From: Stichopus chloronotus
Lineage: Eukaryota; Echinodermata; Holothuroidea; Aspidochirotida; Stichopodidae
Length of the DNA: 64,000 nt
Direction: 5' to 3'
Assembly: GCA_021234535.1 (NCBI GenBank)
Contig: CM037846.1
Location: 12,168,705-12,232,704, forward strand
The position numbers and the translations under genes are program-made. The first letter of the stretch is position 1. Every line of letters begins with the position of its first letter. Of the stretch, positions 28,659-42,000 are shown one piece after another. A model generated the notes under the pieces. That model saw only the letters and a program-made list of their open reading frames with translations, searched no databases and had not been told where the DNA came from.

Positions 28659-28723
28659 ATATTGTAGAAACGAAATTTTCGATTCCCCTGGAGTCTTCAT
28701 CAGCGTATGCTGACTTACAATAT
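28659..28723 (-). ncRNA. Degenerate hammerhead-like motif in the Penelope-like 3' tail
   Basis: On the minus strand CTGATGA (28703-28697) is followed by a short imperfect hairpin GACTCC/GGAATC and then GAAA (from 28680). An outer helix ATATTGTA/TACAATAT (28723-28716 with 28666-28659) encloses the motif. Compared with a canonical hammerhead there is one extra A after CTGATGA, one mismatch in stem II, a weak stem III and a 12-nt insertion before the core. Penelope-like elements are known to carry hammerhead motifs in their terminal regions, so this is read as a relic, probably inactive. Confidence 0.45.
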
Positions 28724-28808
28724 TTACAGCAGTGTAGGACTGGAAATATGGTCCAAAAGAAATTAACAGAAAACAACAACAAAAACGACAAACATAACAA
28801 AAACAAAA

Positions 28809-29447
28809 TTACACATTAACAATAGACTTAAGGTTACTAAGCGGTCCTAAATCTCTGTTTAAACCGATAACGTTAGATTTAAGTTTGAGAATCCAGTGGA
28901 TTTCGGATTGCTGTAGAAGTCCGGGGGAATGAAAGTTGGAAGCTATCAGGGTACACCGTAAGTTGTCTATGGAATGATTGGGGAGATTAAAGTGTTAGGC
29001 CACGGGAAAGCCTGGATTATTGTCTCTAATGGATTTCTAATGATTGTTGAAACTAAAACGAAACGGAGTTCCTGTCTCTCCTACGTAAATACCCTGGGGA
29101 CAAATATTACAATGGAAAATATAAACTAAATTACTGGATTCACACGTGAGAAGGGGGGGGGGGGGTTGTAGAGAAAACTTAACGCCATTGATGAGCACCT
29201 GGGATCCTGTGGTAATGTGTTGACATATAAGACAACGAGGTTTCATGCAGCCTTTATTGCCTCCGGAACCATCATCCGTTTCTGGGGTGGGGAGCTTAGA
29301 GGAAGTGAGAAGGGATCTAAGGTTGGGCGGCTGCCGAAAAGTGAGGATGGGGGGTTCCGAGAAGAGGTCCTCGAGGAGGGTGTCATCACGAAGGCTGATG
29401 AACTCTTTCTTTAAGTTATTGGAAAGAGCGGGAATGCGGGAATTATA
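28809..29447 (-). pseudogene. Broken Penelope-like GIY-YIG endonuclease coding fragment
   Basis: About 210 codons of the C-terminal part of the polyprotein remain, with two in-frame stops (29037-29039 and 28995-28997) and no frameshift between them. In the intact part, Cys pairs precede the nuclease, and the YVGET block provides the second half of the GIY-YIG signature. The first stop falls shortly after the segment where the family has a conserved basic residue, so the catalytic domain is truncated in this copy. It has no start codon of its own; the ATG at 29448-29450 lies in the flanking repeated sequence. No function is expected from this copy. Confidence 0.8.
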
Positions 29448-29459
29448 CATAATATATAT
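29441..29459. repeat. Right copy of the 19-bp direct repeat flanking the Penelope-like insertion
   Basis: This is identical to 28458-28476. It abuts the 5'-truncation point of the element coding fragment near 29447, with a few bases of overlap that could be microhomology. Confidence 0.6.
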
Positions 29460-29462
29460 GTG

Positions 29463-29504
<42 letters not shown>
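29460..29504. repeat. TA microsatellite right of the Penelope-like element
   Basis: GTGTATG followed by about 19 TA units, ending TATAGATATG. Confidence 0.95.
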
Positions 29505-29506
<2 letters not shown>

Positions 29507-31126
29507 TATGAATAACAGGAACAGGAAATCTGATATAGTGAAAAAGTTAATGGTCTCCAAGAGAGAAATTTTTTTCAGGTTTATAATAACCAACAAAATA
29601 TGTCTACATCAACATTCGAAATTTACCGGAACATAATATTGGAACGAATTTCACTAACGATATTCAGACTGGAAACACAAGCAGGGTAAGAATGTTTGTA
29701 CATGTATGAAGTCTTCTAAGAGTTACCAAACTTAGATATCACTTAAATGTCAAGTGTAGAGTACTTTTCCAAGTTACAATAGAGATACAACAAAATACGA
29801 GATTACGAGATCTTTCCCAAGATGACGTGTAAAATGTGATACGTCGAATAACACTTTCAATGTCCGTATCATTTTCGAAACCAATTGATATTAATTTTTC
29901 TCACTTCCCCATATCTCCGTGTAAACTAAGAGCTATTACGATTTGTAACGAGGAAATTACTTGACTGCCATGAAGTGGAAGTGAGACTTGCAACGTAAAA
30001 AAAAAAACAAGAAAAATAAAAAAAAAACGCAATAGCGTAAAGATGTTGATTGATAGTAACTTACTTAATATGTAGTTTGATGGAACTTCTGTTTAGAGAC
30101 CAGATATTTTGCCACTGAGATTACAATGGAAATATAAACCTACTCCTATACGTAGCGATCTATCCTGAGTGAAAGATGTTCACGAATTTGAATAATTAAA
30201 CATATTTTGCTGGACGATTCTGTGATATCGTAGCCATGGATATGCGATTTCGGTGTCCATCCTTTTTTTTTTTACAAATCCAGATCACAGTGAAGTCATT
30301 TTGATTTTTTCTTCTCTTTAGCTAATACCCAAACACCTGGGGGTTGTAGTTCTTGAGACCCAAATATTCAACAGCTTGTTCTTACCCATTCAGTAAAAGA
30401 AAACATACAAAAATGCCGATTTTTCACTCACTTTATCCATAATTTTTGATATTGGTCTTGTTATCGTATTATTTAGTTGTTTCAAGACGTCATCTACATG
30501 AAAGATTGTGGTTTTGGGTAGCGGTGTTTTCTTGTGCATTCCGACCAAGTCGATTGGGTGCCAGAACGACCAGTGTGGCATACTGACTGAGATAATAGGT
30601 TCTTGGTTAATTACTTTTGTTTTGCAGAGCAGTTTACCCTCCGTGAAGTGAGTCTCATGGCGGATAGCTTAAGGGAAAAGTTAACATGTGAAATTATTTC
30701 AACGGTACACCAGGTCGTTGACAGCACTTTGAAATATGAAAATAAAAAATGGGAAAGAAAACAAACTAAGAACATTTTTCCTATCACGAAAGTTCTTTTT
30801 ATTGATTCAGCTAATGAAGATGAAGCAGTATACATGACCTGGCGCTTCCATTAACATGGACGATTAAAACAGGCTACATGTGATTCCACATGGGGCACAG
30901 CCAGTGATTCTTTTCATAGTTTCATTGCACGTCCAATGGTTAGCTATGCTTAATTACTTTTCATAGTTGCTATTACAAAAGTTGCTTTCAACTGAGCCAC
31001 ACTCAGTGAAGCATGTAATGCACAGGCTAGGTTTCCTAATTACGTGCACGATATGCTTTGGTGGTAAGATGACCACTTATTCTAAGAATTAGTTCGAGAG
31101 CGCCAATTCCTCAGCCTTGTTTGAGC
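29505..31126. other. Intron 1 sequence between the Penelope-like element and the hAT element
   Basis: Nothing beyond the weak candidate at 30603-30854 was recognised. Confidence 0.5.
30603..30854 (+). other. Weak candidate coding fragment, unrecognised
   Basis: A pyrimidine-rich acceptor-like sequence (tacttttgttttgcag, to 30627) is followed by an open stretch encoding an amphipathic-looking helix (LREVSLMADSLREKL) and then a Lys-rich tail. The composition is more protein-like than other frames here, and MADSLRE-type N-terminal helices occur in transposon-derived proteins. No domain is recognised and no partner exon was found, so it may be chance. Confidence 0.15.
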
Positions 31127-31134
31127 ATCCTTCT
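31127..31134. repeat. Target-site duplication, left (hAT element at 31135)
   Basis: ATCCTTCT, identical to 32000-32007. Confidence 0.9.
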
Positions 31135-31999
31135 CAGTGGCGTAGCCAGGGGGGACTGGGAGAAGAGGTCCCCCCTCACAGAAATTTTGAGGGGGCGCAA
31201 TGGATGGTGTTGAAAAAAAAAGAAGGCCAAAAAAATAAAACGAAGAGAGGAGGGAGGGATGATAAATAGACGGAGTTGGAGAGAACTGGTAGGCCTAAAC
31301 TGAGGGGATGGGGGGGGGGGGGACGGGGAAATCGTCGGACTTCACAAGTGTGATGTTTTTATGACACTGAAAACTAAGACGAAAACAGATAAACAATACA
31401 ATAGAACCAATGTGTTCATAAAGGTGTATGTGAAATCGTTGATTCGAGGTTTTGATTGGCCATACATGCGCCTGTTGTTTACACGGCGCAGAATTCGAGT
31501 GTACGGCTAGTGGACATGGACAATCCTCCTCTGTATATTTTTTCCAACCTAACGCTGAATTAAAAAGATATAAATTAATCACCCCAAAGTATTGTTTGTC
31601 AATGCATAAAGCTGTGGCCAATACGAATGAATATTCTGTCAACCCTATTGTCTTGTTATCCGCTTAGATAGTACTGACGGCACTCAGCACCCTTCAATAC
31701 TTTAAATACTTTATTTCAGGTTCATGGATGCAGGTACCAAAGAAATTTTGCGCCATGATTGGGCACCCAAGAAGGGCAGACATGATCCTTTTTCAGACGA
31801 AGGGAAGGGGTCCCCATCAGCTTAGCCCTCTTCCCATGCCTCCTTGGCCTATCTGTGAACAGACTGATTTGAAATCCTGGTTTAAGCCTTCGTAGGGAAA
31901 CACCTCTTCCCTTACACCTTCCCTCCAGGATAAGGATAAAATTGGGCCGATATGTCGATTCCCCCAAGAAAAAAAAAAGAAATGCTGGCTATGCCCCTG
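31135..31999. mobile_element. Non-autonomous hAT-type DNA transposon (865 bp)
   Basis: The terminal inverted repeats are CAGTGGCGTAGCCAG at the left and CAGGGGCATAGCCAG (reverse complement of the right end), 13 of 15 matching. The element is flanked by a perfect 8-bp target duplication ATCCTTCT at 31127-31134 and 32000-32007. An 8-bp duplication with CAGNGGCGTAGC ends is diagnostic of the hAT superfamily. Inside there is a G-rich left subterminal region and a 12-nt G run near 31309, but no transposase; open frames inside (31295-31642 minus, 31722-31967 minus) resemble nothing known. It must have been moved by a transposase supplied elsewhere. Confidence 0.9.
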
Positions 32000-32007
32000 A
32001 TCCTTCT
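32000..32007. repeat. Target-site duplication, right (hAT element at 31135)
   Basis: ATCCTTCT, identical to 31127-31134. Confidence 0.9.
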
Positions 32008-33546
32008 GGTACGAAAATCCATTGAAGAAGTACATTACATGTGCCACTGAGTAGGTTTCGTTTCGTTTTACCAGATGAAGTACGGTGCATCAGCATCGGT
32101 CAGTTTGGATCATGTCAGTCTGATTAAAGGTGATTTAGCTGTCCTATTAATATCTCATTGGACTTCACTGTATTTTTTGAAAGAAAGAACAACCGTAAAC
32201 TAAGTCTGCAGAGAATTCTCAAGTGGGGAGGTTGACGTCACATGAGGTAACTAATAGACGACCGATTACCTTTAACTCAGAGTTTAGGGCCTGGTTTATA
32301 TGCGGGTAGGCTAGTATTAGGCCTAAGCCTACCTTTTGGGTTGAATATTGCTGACCTCAGTGTATGGTCAGGGCCTCACCGATGAAAGCAATACTATGAT
32401 ACGAGTTTGTTCTTTTTCATGAAGTAATGAATCTGCCGCTGAAAAGGTAAAGGAACAATACAAACTCACAGAACAAGGTACGCAAATGTAAATAAAATTC
32501 GTATTGTTTGTAATCACGTATGAAATGTACCTGCGTATTAACAGAGGCATTTTGAGAAGCATTTTGACCGGTGTTACCCTTTGGTTTCATTCGATATTCA
32601 CATCCACTCTTAACTCTCCGTAAAATACCTGGGCCCGAAACCGGTGGGATTATTTAACATACTCGAAATTAAGAAAAAAAAAAAGATGTGAAAAAAATCT
32701 CTTCGGTCACCATGCACTACATCGGGCTGTAAATGATCTCCTTGGTTACAACGGGTTTTGTTTTTGTTTTCCCATTTGTCAATTCATTATCAGTTGCCGT
32801 CCAGGGGTGCAAACATGTAACCATACCGAGGTTCCTATAATGTATGCATTTTCTGTTAAAAGATGCAAAATTCGGTGACCCCTTTTGTTGTAAGAGAAGA
32901 CCAGACCGGCCACTCAACTAAGTGTTCGATGTCAGGTAGCTCAGTGTAATGCGTCCCTTTTAATCGGAATTTCCTCGGGTAAAATGTAAATTTACACCAT
33001 ACATTTGGTCAAAACATTCTCCTTGTGGGAAAGCGGCGGCATTTGCCTGGGCATGTTGCGATGTTCGATAGCCCGTATCCAGCGTGGGATGGCACGCGGA
33101 ATTAAAAACGTCACTTAACTAAGAAGCTCTCTGAAAGACACCTTACTTGAACGCTGCGGATGCTACGTGGGGGGGGGGGGATCTCGTTTTTTCGGACTAT
33201 TCGATTTCAAGATTAACAAAAGCCGAAACTGACTTCCATACGTTAAGGTGCAAGGGTCAAATGGTGACTTGATCAAGTCTAATAGAATTTTCTTAGTGAA
33301 GCCATGTGAAAATATTAAATGTTTTCGTTTAATAGTGCCTGACTTGATAACCTTTCAGCCTGGGTAAATTTTCAGTGCCTGCCACAGAATGGTTTTCTAG
33401 ATATGTTCCTTTCAAATTTGTTCCAAGTATTTTAATTAACATTTAAACGGTGTCTTCCATTTACTACCATGTCCATCCTTCTTTTCGTTTTTCTTTTCTT
33501 TGGTTTCACCTGACATCAGAGAATAATGATAAAAGTTTTTCGTTCA
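32008..33546. other. Intron 1 sequence, nothing recognised
   Basis: A G run lies at 33170-33180; no coding signal. Confidence 0.55.
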
Positions 33547-33897
33547 AGGAAAATAATGCGTTTGTTTGACAAAAAACAACTATATTTTTAAAATCAATAT
33601 TTATGGACATAGAATGATAGATATTTGCAATAAGGAAGGACAATTGCCTTCTTTTCAAGAAACAAGTTTCTCACACATAGAAATTCAGTTATTTGCAAAA
33701 TTGCTCAACAATAATTTGTTCACCCAGATTTTCAAAATTCAAACGATGCATCTTTCGTTTCTTATCGAATGCATGATGAAGAGATGAAGCTTTGGCAGAT
33801 GTTTATTGATGATACTGAATGATTTAACAATGATTAAAGATATTTTTCGTCGTATGCCCTGTTGGTATATTCTAAAACTCTAAATATTCCATTTCAC
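33547..33897 (-). mobile_element. TTAA-type MITE, copy C (inverted relative to A)
   Basis: The reverse complement of copy A aligns along the whole length, for example AATGATAGAT near the left, CAACAATAATTTGTTCACCCA in part, and GTTGGTATATTCTAAA near the right end. The left end AGGAAAATAATGCGTTTG and right end TATTCCATTTCAC are decayed forms of the 17-bp termini. TTAA follows at 33898-33901; the left side reads TTCA. Confidence 0.75.
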
Positions 33898-34179
33898 TTA
33901 AATTACTTACTTTACTTCACTAGACGATGCTATACTTTCATATAATGAGGAAGTAGATCCTAGTGACTTTTACATAAATTTAAATAAAGGGATAACGATT
34001 TTGAGAGGAATGTTCGTCTTATTCAAGATTGACTGAGTTAAAATCAGTTACATAATCATTACAGTCAGCCAGGATTGCGTGATTCTTTCGTTTGAATTTT
34101 GTAATCTACTCCCAAAGGTCCCTTTCAGGTGCTGTATAAATTGGCAACGTATGAGATAAGCAAGAACGTGTCAACTGCA

Positions 34180-34560
34180 TGAGCAGTTTGATCAATTATT
34201 GTGATCAATGAATGAAATCAGTATAAGCGTTCAATGTATGTAATCAGCATATCTAATAAGTATATGTGGTCAATACATACGGACATATGTATAATAAATA
34301 TATGTTACCAATATATGTGGTCATTATATGTGATCAATATATGTGATTTACTCATGTGAAAATGTATGTATGTCATAGATACATATGATCAATACATGTG
34401 AAAATTTATGTAATGACTATATGTGGTTAATACATATATGAAATGCAATAAATGTATGTTATCAATGTATGTGATCGATACATGTGCCAAAATTGTAATT
34501 AATATATGTCATCAATATATTTGATTAATAAATGTGAGTATGTAAATAATAGATGAACGC
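34180..34560. repeat. ATATGTGATCAAT-type minisatellite
   Basis: Many diverged units of about 12-20 bp with the core ATGTGATCAATATATGTGG; ATGTATG and TGATCAAT recur throughout. Confidence 0.85.
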
Positions 34561-35773
34561 ATGCCAAAGGGCTACACTGCTCGTGCGTATGCGGCCATAT
34601 CTAATATCGAGAAGAGACAATTGAAAGTGCACCCTTTGTCTGACCCCCTCCCCCATCTTGGACCAACTACTATACACCTTAGGATATTTGTATAAAGGTT
34701 AGCTAGTGGGGAAAGGTGTTTTCAGTCTCATACATTTTGAGTCCCCGGGTAATAAGTACAGTGGACTCCGCCCTCGCCCCCATCCCCCACCACTCCTGAT
34801 GACAGGAACGCTTACTAGGACAAGTTTTGCTCTTGCATACCTTTTGACCATACAGACTACTGAACTGTCTTTTTTTTTCAAGCTATGCCGAAGGTACATA
34901 GTAAGGATATGTCTACTTACTGTTGGAGCTATACAGAAAAAAAAAGAGCACAAAGAGGAGATCGAAAAAGTGGCGTCATTTTTGGAAACGAATGGACGAT
35001 ATTTGGAAATTAAATGGGTCAGCAGTTTTTTCATAGTTTTCTGTGTGACTTTTAACTTTTTTTTTTTTTCTGTGAAAGAAATTTTTGCAGGTACCTGCCA
35101 TGAACAGAGTTTTTTGCACAGCAAGTCTCAAAGACGCCTTGTGCAATGTACACTTTGACGGATCGTCCTTAACATTCCTTTTCCAAACTTTGTTATGGAA
35201 TATTACTTTACAAGAAATGTACTTCGACAAACTCGTGTCGTTTCGCTACAAGTGTACTGAGATTTGTTTTGGCTTTGGGGTAACATGAGTAAGATGTATA
35301 GCGGCATGGGAGGCAGAATGCCATAAATCACACCTTTGTACCCGGTTATGTATCCCTTCACGTATAACATTAACATTGCGGTATATCCCATGTCCATGTT
35401 GCTTGTCTTTCTTAGACCTTTACTTTTGTGGTACAAGTTTCATGATCTCCTCTCCAAGGCAACGTAAACAAGAGAGAAGGATAACATTGGTAGATGGTAA
35501 TAATATTCTGGTTTACTTTATCTTTTCTACAGTACTAATACATCACAATCATGTGGCGACCGTGATTTTTTACTGAGAATAGAGCCGTTAATCGAAATAA
35601 AATTTGTTATCTACTAACATTTCCTTTACGATACACTTTCTTCACTTTGCAATAAAACGCCATATTCTGACACCGCAAATCTGCCAGAAATCAGCCGACA
35701 CTGGTAGTTGATGACGAAACAAATTGGCAGTAATGGACCAATATTCAAAACTAAAAGTCCGGGACCAAGAATT

Positions 35774-35912
35774 GTTTCATACTAATACTGATACTGATAC
35801 TAATACTAACACTAACACTGCACACTGATACTAATACTAATATAACACTAATACTAAAATTAATACTTATTCTAATTCTAGTACTAATACTAAGTCTAAT
35901 ACTAATACTATA
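35774..35912. repeat. (TACTAA)n / (ACTGAT)n hexanucleotide repeat
   Basis: ACTAATACTGATACTAAC-type hexamers repeat with substitutions, followed at 35939-35956 by a short TA tract. Confidence 0.9.
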
Positions 35913-35978
35913 GATATATATTCTCCAGAGTCTCCAGGTATATATATATATATATACATATAATGGATTAATATAAAT

Positions 35979-36003
35979 AATTAATATTTTTAAAATATTA
36001 ATT
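35979..36003. repeat. 12-bp AT-only perfect inverted repeat
   Basis: AATTAATATTTT, one T, then AAAATATTAATT. In such AT-rich DNA this may be chance. Confidence 0.7.
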
Positions 36004-39000
36004 TTCATATTTCGACGCCCGCAATACAATATTCATGAGTATGTCTTTATACCTCCCCCTACTAGCTTGAACATGGAATGTTGTTTGGATGAAGGTTATC
36101 AATGTTTAACCTGAAGTCTCCAGGTAGACATTGATGAAAGACATTCAAGAAATTTCCCCAGTTGGAGTCAGGAAGTGCAAAAGTTAAGTAAGATGTATTT
36201 CAAAAGTACCTTACTTCCTTTAAAATGCTTCGTCAAAAAATAATTGTTCCATTTATTTTAATTTTGCTATGCAACGTGCGAATGTTACCCATTCTAAATT
36301 TATCTTATTGGCTCCGTGTTAGTGGTGGTAGATACCTGATGAATTGTACCCTAAAAGTATAGACAAGTTCACTGCACAATAAAAGAAATGTTGTATCATT
36401 TTCTTCTAACCATGCACTTTGCAAGTTTAACCGAAAGACTGATATTTAAACGTTGACATCCAACTGAAACAAAAATCACATAGAAAAGTTAATAAATCGT
36501 TTGAAAAATACGTTTTTTTCTTTGTCCCAGATTAACAATTTCACTCCATATAAAATGATACTTTGGGACATTTCCAGGTAACGGAAACGTACTTTCGTGA
36601 ACAGTTTAAGGTTATTCGGTAAAATTCAGAGGTAAAAATATTCTACTTCAGAAAACGAAGATACGATTGAATTGTTTTGATGTTAATCTGGCGAAACCAG
36701 CCCAATAAGTGGTGGTTTATTGGTAAGGTATAAAAAAAATTGAACTGCAAACCATCCTCAAAACAATGTGTTTGAAAAGCGTGAAGACTAATGCACTTTT
36801 GAAACTTCATATTGTACAATATCCCGGAAATGAAAAAAAAAGACAAAATAAAAGGAAGAAAAAAAAAAGAGTGAGACCATATATTTGATGATACATTGAA
36901 CATATCAAAGGTAATTCCTGTGACGTGCCTACTAGTGATGTCTTGTAACGGAATATTGTCGAAGGTGACGTGCAATATTTTCATCCATTGACGAGGCGGG
37001 GGTACGTTACGGAGAAGCCGCTAACGTTTGAAAAACCCTCAGAAGTTACTCCGTTCGGGAATACGAGACGTACAGCGCGATACTGTGGCATATCGGATTG
37101 TCACCTTAGTTACGAGAAGTTCATATGAATTCCCCTTCAGGATTTAGGATTTTAGGTTAATGAGCAAAAAAAAAAAGCCTTTGTTCATCGTCGTCCTCTT
37201 CATTTTTTTTTTTCATTTTTTTTTCTCATGGTTTTTGGTTTTCAATATTCTTGGAAGAAAATGGAAATGAAAGGTTAAAACAGATACAGGATAAAAGCAT
37301 CGCAGGCAGCAACAGGAGATGACTTTTCCTGACGATTTTGACGTTATTGGAAAAAAAAGAGGCAAAAACAGGCGGATGGTGCATGTCAGAACGCCTTGTA
37401 TGTTAAGTGACGAAGAACATGTTACGGTACTGACGATAGTGACGGGAAAACGACGATTTACACGCTGCAGTGGTAATTAAATAGTACGGTAATCTGCAAC
37501 CAAAATTTTGATTTCTACCAAGGTTTGATCTCTAAGGCCGCTTGGATTTATAGTAGTAATGAATGAACAGATTTATGTCAAGTCTAGGACACATACAACA
37601 GTTCTGGTGCAACCGACCCTCACACAGTGTTAGGGCACCGTTAAAAAAAATTCAGTTGGGAGAGGGGTACATGTCTAAAGGGAAAATCTTCAGATTCACT
37701 GGGGTTCGTCCATTTAACCCGATTATTGCCCGTTGTCACGACATCGGCGTTTCTCTTGAATGTTGATTCGCCGATTAGAAAGAAAAATATAGTCGAATTT
37801 AGTGGGTTCGTGTCATAACTAGGGACATTAACACAAACGAACGAACGAACTGACCGACCGACCGACTAACAAGAGAACAAACGTTTTGACGTCTAGATCC
37901 TGGAGGTATATTATTTGAATTTGAAAAGGCGTGAGAAAAGCACATAAATGAATCGATTCAGGAAAGGTAGAAAGTTCAGAGTTAAGGGGGTCATCAACAG
38001 TGGATGATTTTTTAAGCTGATTTCATCAATGTTTGCAGCTATCAGCTGTAACAACTCGATTTGTCCATGTTCGGTTTTCACTTTTTTTCTTACCCGTTGG
38101 TTGTAATGATGAAAGATGTCGATTCCAAGAAGGATGGGTACGGGAGTTGTGATGAGGGATATGGTGCATTTTGTTTTCGTGCTGTATTGCCTTGAATGGA
38201 CCTTCAACGTATACGTACACTGAAAATAGCAGTGGAAATTGACTCAAGTAACAAGGACAAAACAGAAATCCGACCAAATACTCAAGTAGTTACTCACCTA
38301 CAAACTCAAGTACATAAAAATCACAAGTTTTCTTTTTCACAAAAGTGGGACATACGTTTAAGCAACATATACATCTTGTCTCTGTTTGCCTGTCAATTGA
38401 GGAGGATGGTTTGTCCAAATGTTTGTCTAAGCATGCAGTTCCATAGTCTAAGTCAGTCTCCTTTCATCAAGTTCTTCCAGTGGGGATGCACGGCCATGGT
38501 TCATTTGGAGAGAGAGAGAGAGACTGCGTACAATTTTATGTGGGCACTTTAAAAATTTAATTGACTGGCTTGTATCCTCCGGGACAAAAAAAAAAAAAAA
38601 TTAGATAAGTATCTTAAAGCAAGATTAGAGAGATAACTTACATCACTGAAACAAGCACAATTAGCATATACACGACAGGTTGACTACAGACAATCTTGTC
38701 AAGATTGGTATTGGTAGACCCTTCACCTATAGACGGAGGACATTCGGATCATAATATGACTGAGGTCGTTTTAGTCAGATTGTGATTGTTGTTGGTCTAC
38801 CAGGCGGTATAAATTAGGTGCTTCAGTGAGTCCAGTTTGTCGTCGATTTACCGAATTACAGACGGTGACGGGGTAGGAGGGGCGATAAGATAATTTTCAA
38901 AGGACTGAGAGTTGGTCAGCCCTGTCGTAAACTCACTTGCGTGATTCAATTTTTACATTCCGACAACCTAAGGATTCGCAGTTTGGAATAATTAAAACCC

Positions 39001-42000
39001 ACCACAATTAATGAGGTTTGTGTCTATACCTACCCACAAGAAGGAGCACTGAAATGAGAAAATCGTGAACTAGAAGGTTAAAGGCGGCTACCTTGTTTTT
39101 ACCAAAGAGAGAGGACTTTCACAGAAAAGCTCTTCTCTTTGCTCACATTTGACTTCACATTACGCTCCTCAATCATCACCTGCTCAATTTACTCTGCCTT
39201 GGGAAACCTAATAGGTCATCTCAGCGGATTGTCGGCAAAGTCGATATTTTACGAGCAGATGATTCACAGTTTTTCCCCCACGGTTAGCCTCCGTGAACTA
39301 ATTACGTAAAACACAGAAGATGCGTTTTCACACCAGAGGACCTTTGGTAGTGCTGTTTTGGCCAATGGAGGACAGAGCTCGTGATCCTTACTATGGGCTT
39401 AATACAGATAGTTCCAATGCCAGTAAAAAACTGGTGATTTCCTAGGCTTTTGAAATACATATGTGATAAATGCTCAACTTTAGTTCAGGCTAAGTAAACA
39501 CAGATTCACCGACATCTCTGTATGTTGGTGACGTATATGATAACCATGTGACCTGCTACCACGTGAGGTAGCTTACAACAACAAAAATTCCTATGATGCT
39601 AATATCCAAAACATGTCACTCATTACACATATTTAAAAATTGATTAAATGTGGATGGCTGTTACCTCCAGTCTCGATCAAGTTACTTAAAAATTTTAGCA
39701 TAAATCTCCAAGCGTTGCTTTTGTTCATTCACATTGGACGTGACGTCATTTTATGTAATTGTGTCTAAAGTGAAGCCCGAAGGCCATTTCTCGGAGGATT
39801 ACAGCTAATGTCATTTTACCTCTAAGCTGATGACGTAATTTTGTTCATAGGACGACTCCAAGAGAATCAAATGCAGTTAGTACATTTGCATCACACTACT
39901 TCTTCTTGTTTTCCTCCTCCTCCAGTTTGACAACGACAGAGGTGAAATGTTTCAAATTAACTTCAAAAGGGTTTTCCAGTGAAAAAGACTGACAATTTAA
40001 TACAGTTAGGGAAGGATTTCTCTCTTTATTGGTTTAAGCCAAATTCGTTGCATGTTCTGTTTGGAAGACATGGCCTTGTAAACAACATTATATATCACAG
40101 TTTGCATTATATTACGGGGAAATCCGCTGTACCAGACAAGTAAATTAAATTTGTATGTCTTTATAATTCAGTCCGTCTTTAAAAAGCAAAGTAATCAATA
40201 CTGCCTCATTTATTGTCCGTATTTTAAGTCTAACCTAATTTTTCACCGGTGTCGAATTTCAATGTTGAATACGCCCTTGTCAAATATCAACAGACATGCA
40301 CGCGTAATTTTCCCCTGTTACATAACGTTTCACAACTTTGTGGCAACTTTAAATTTCGTTTGACCAGAGCAGGCTTTCTTCAAACAGCAATATCTTGGGT
40401 AAATAACAAGATATTGGTGTGGAGTAACTACAGTGAAGAAGACATTTCCTTTCATCTAAAGTACCCTTTACATTGACACTGGAATATTTCTTTCAGATAT
40501 TTATGGGTGGAAGTCAAATTGTAGGCCAAACGTACGTGAAACTCGTCAAGGATAAGAAGAAATCGGCATTTATCCTAAGGGGTGTCTTTGTTGTCAGTTG
40601 CGGAGGATTTTTAAGACACAGTTTCTCATATTTATATAAATAAAAAAATCAATATGTATTCTCCCATTATGGATAACGTGGATTATCATGGATACGGAGA
40701 TCAGCAATTGAGGTTTGCCCCGAAGTGAAGTATGCAATTTGAAACAAGAGCTTAACTGGAGAAACCGGACGCCTAAGAGAGTGTTTTGACATGGGTGAGA
40801 GGTGCGAACAAAGCTTCCTATGTTGAAATTCAAAACATTTCAGCACGTTAGGCTTCCATATGTCCACTCTCAATAGTCTTTATTAAAACACAAACCAAAA
40901 CAGAATAGTGTGATTCAAATTCCCCCAAGTTCCTCTGCATTTTTGCCGGGTGTGTAAAGCCAGACGTTGATTTTTTGAACGCGGCAAAGCTTCTCATTAC
41001 TCCGAGAGACCTTTAAAAGACGCAAATCAGTGCCACTTTCGCTCTTTAAAAAGACAAGTATATTGTTAAGCTTTCGTCTGACGTCATAGCAATGTGCTCT
41101 TTAATACCCTAAAAAAAAAAAAAACTTAAAAAATCTCATAATGCACCTCTTTAAAATTTTTGTCCTTATCGTGAAGCATCTGTTTCTGAAAAATGTGACA
41201 CATGATTGAAATGTTTGCGCAGCTGATCATGTAAAACTCCGAACTCGGATCTTTCTCAAAATGGAATTTTCCGAAAGAGTAAATTAAAGGCTGCTATGTT
41301 AGCAGTGACCTTGCAAAGGAACTTTATCGTATACTTTCATTTTATCCATAGTGCTATGTAAACAGCGTCAGGGAAGAACTTGGATACCCTTTCATCCGTC
41401 TTTTGGGAAGCTGATATATCATTACTATAATTCTTTCAAATGATGCTCATGTTGAACCAAGAATGGAACCTTAATAGAGTGTCACTAGCCTATCATAGTG
41501 TTCACTATTTAGTGTATTGTGTCAGTGATTGCACTTTCTGGTTACGATTTATTTCACTCGCCCATTGCTCCTATGATCGCCAGGCGTAGGTTACGAATGC
41601 ACAGTTTTTTCCTGAAAGGACAAACTATACTTCGCACGGTTTCGATTTGTGCTGGTGGGTGGGTGGAACGGAGGGGGGGGGGGGTAGGTGTGTATGTGTG
41701 TTTTATGGACTTCTCTCGAATCTTCTAAAAATCCCAGAAATGAATAATAAAGTAAATTTCGAATTTATCTTAGCAAACACAATGAAAGTCCCCCAAATGA
41801 ATACTTCAAAATTTAAGTAGATTGCCGAGGTAACTCGAGCTACCCTAAGTGCCAACCACTTATTTTTTCTAGCCTGTAACTCGATGCTCAATTAAACAAA
41901 TAGTAAATGAAACATAGCAATAGGTATACTAGCATAACGAATTATGATAAACCTTGATAACTGTATATTCTACAGATTTGTAAATCAACGTATGGTCATT

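Noticed and set aside
29217..29505. Plus-strand frames opposite the Penelope-like coding fragment
   Set aside because: They are antisense shadows of the endonuclease fragment on the minus strand.
34706..35158. Longest open frame in the window (150 codons, plus strand)
   Set aside because: An equally open frame covers the same bases on the minus strand, the product is compositionally biased (runs of Phe and Lys from T/A tracts), and no domain or splice context is recognisable.
39822..39845. A second CTGATGA hammerhead candidate
   Set aside because: CTGATGA at about 39825 is followed by CGTAATTTTG with no stem II and no GAAA at a suitable distance. The reverse-strand CTGATGA near 571-580 fails for the same reason.
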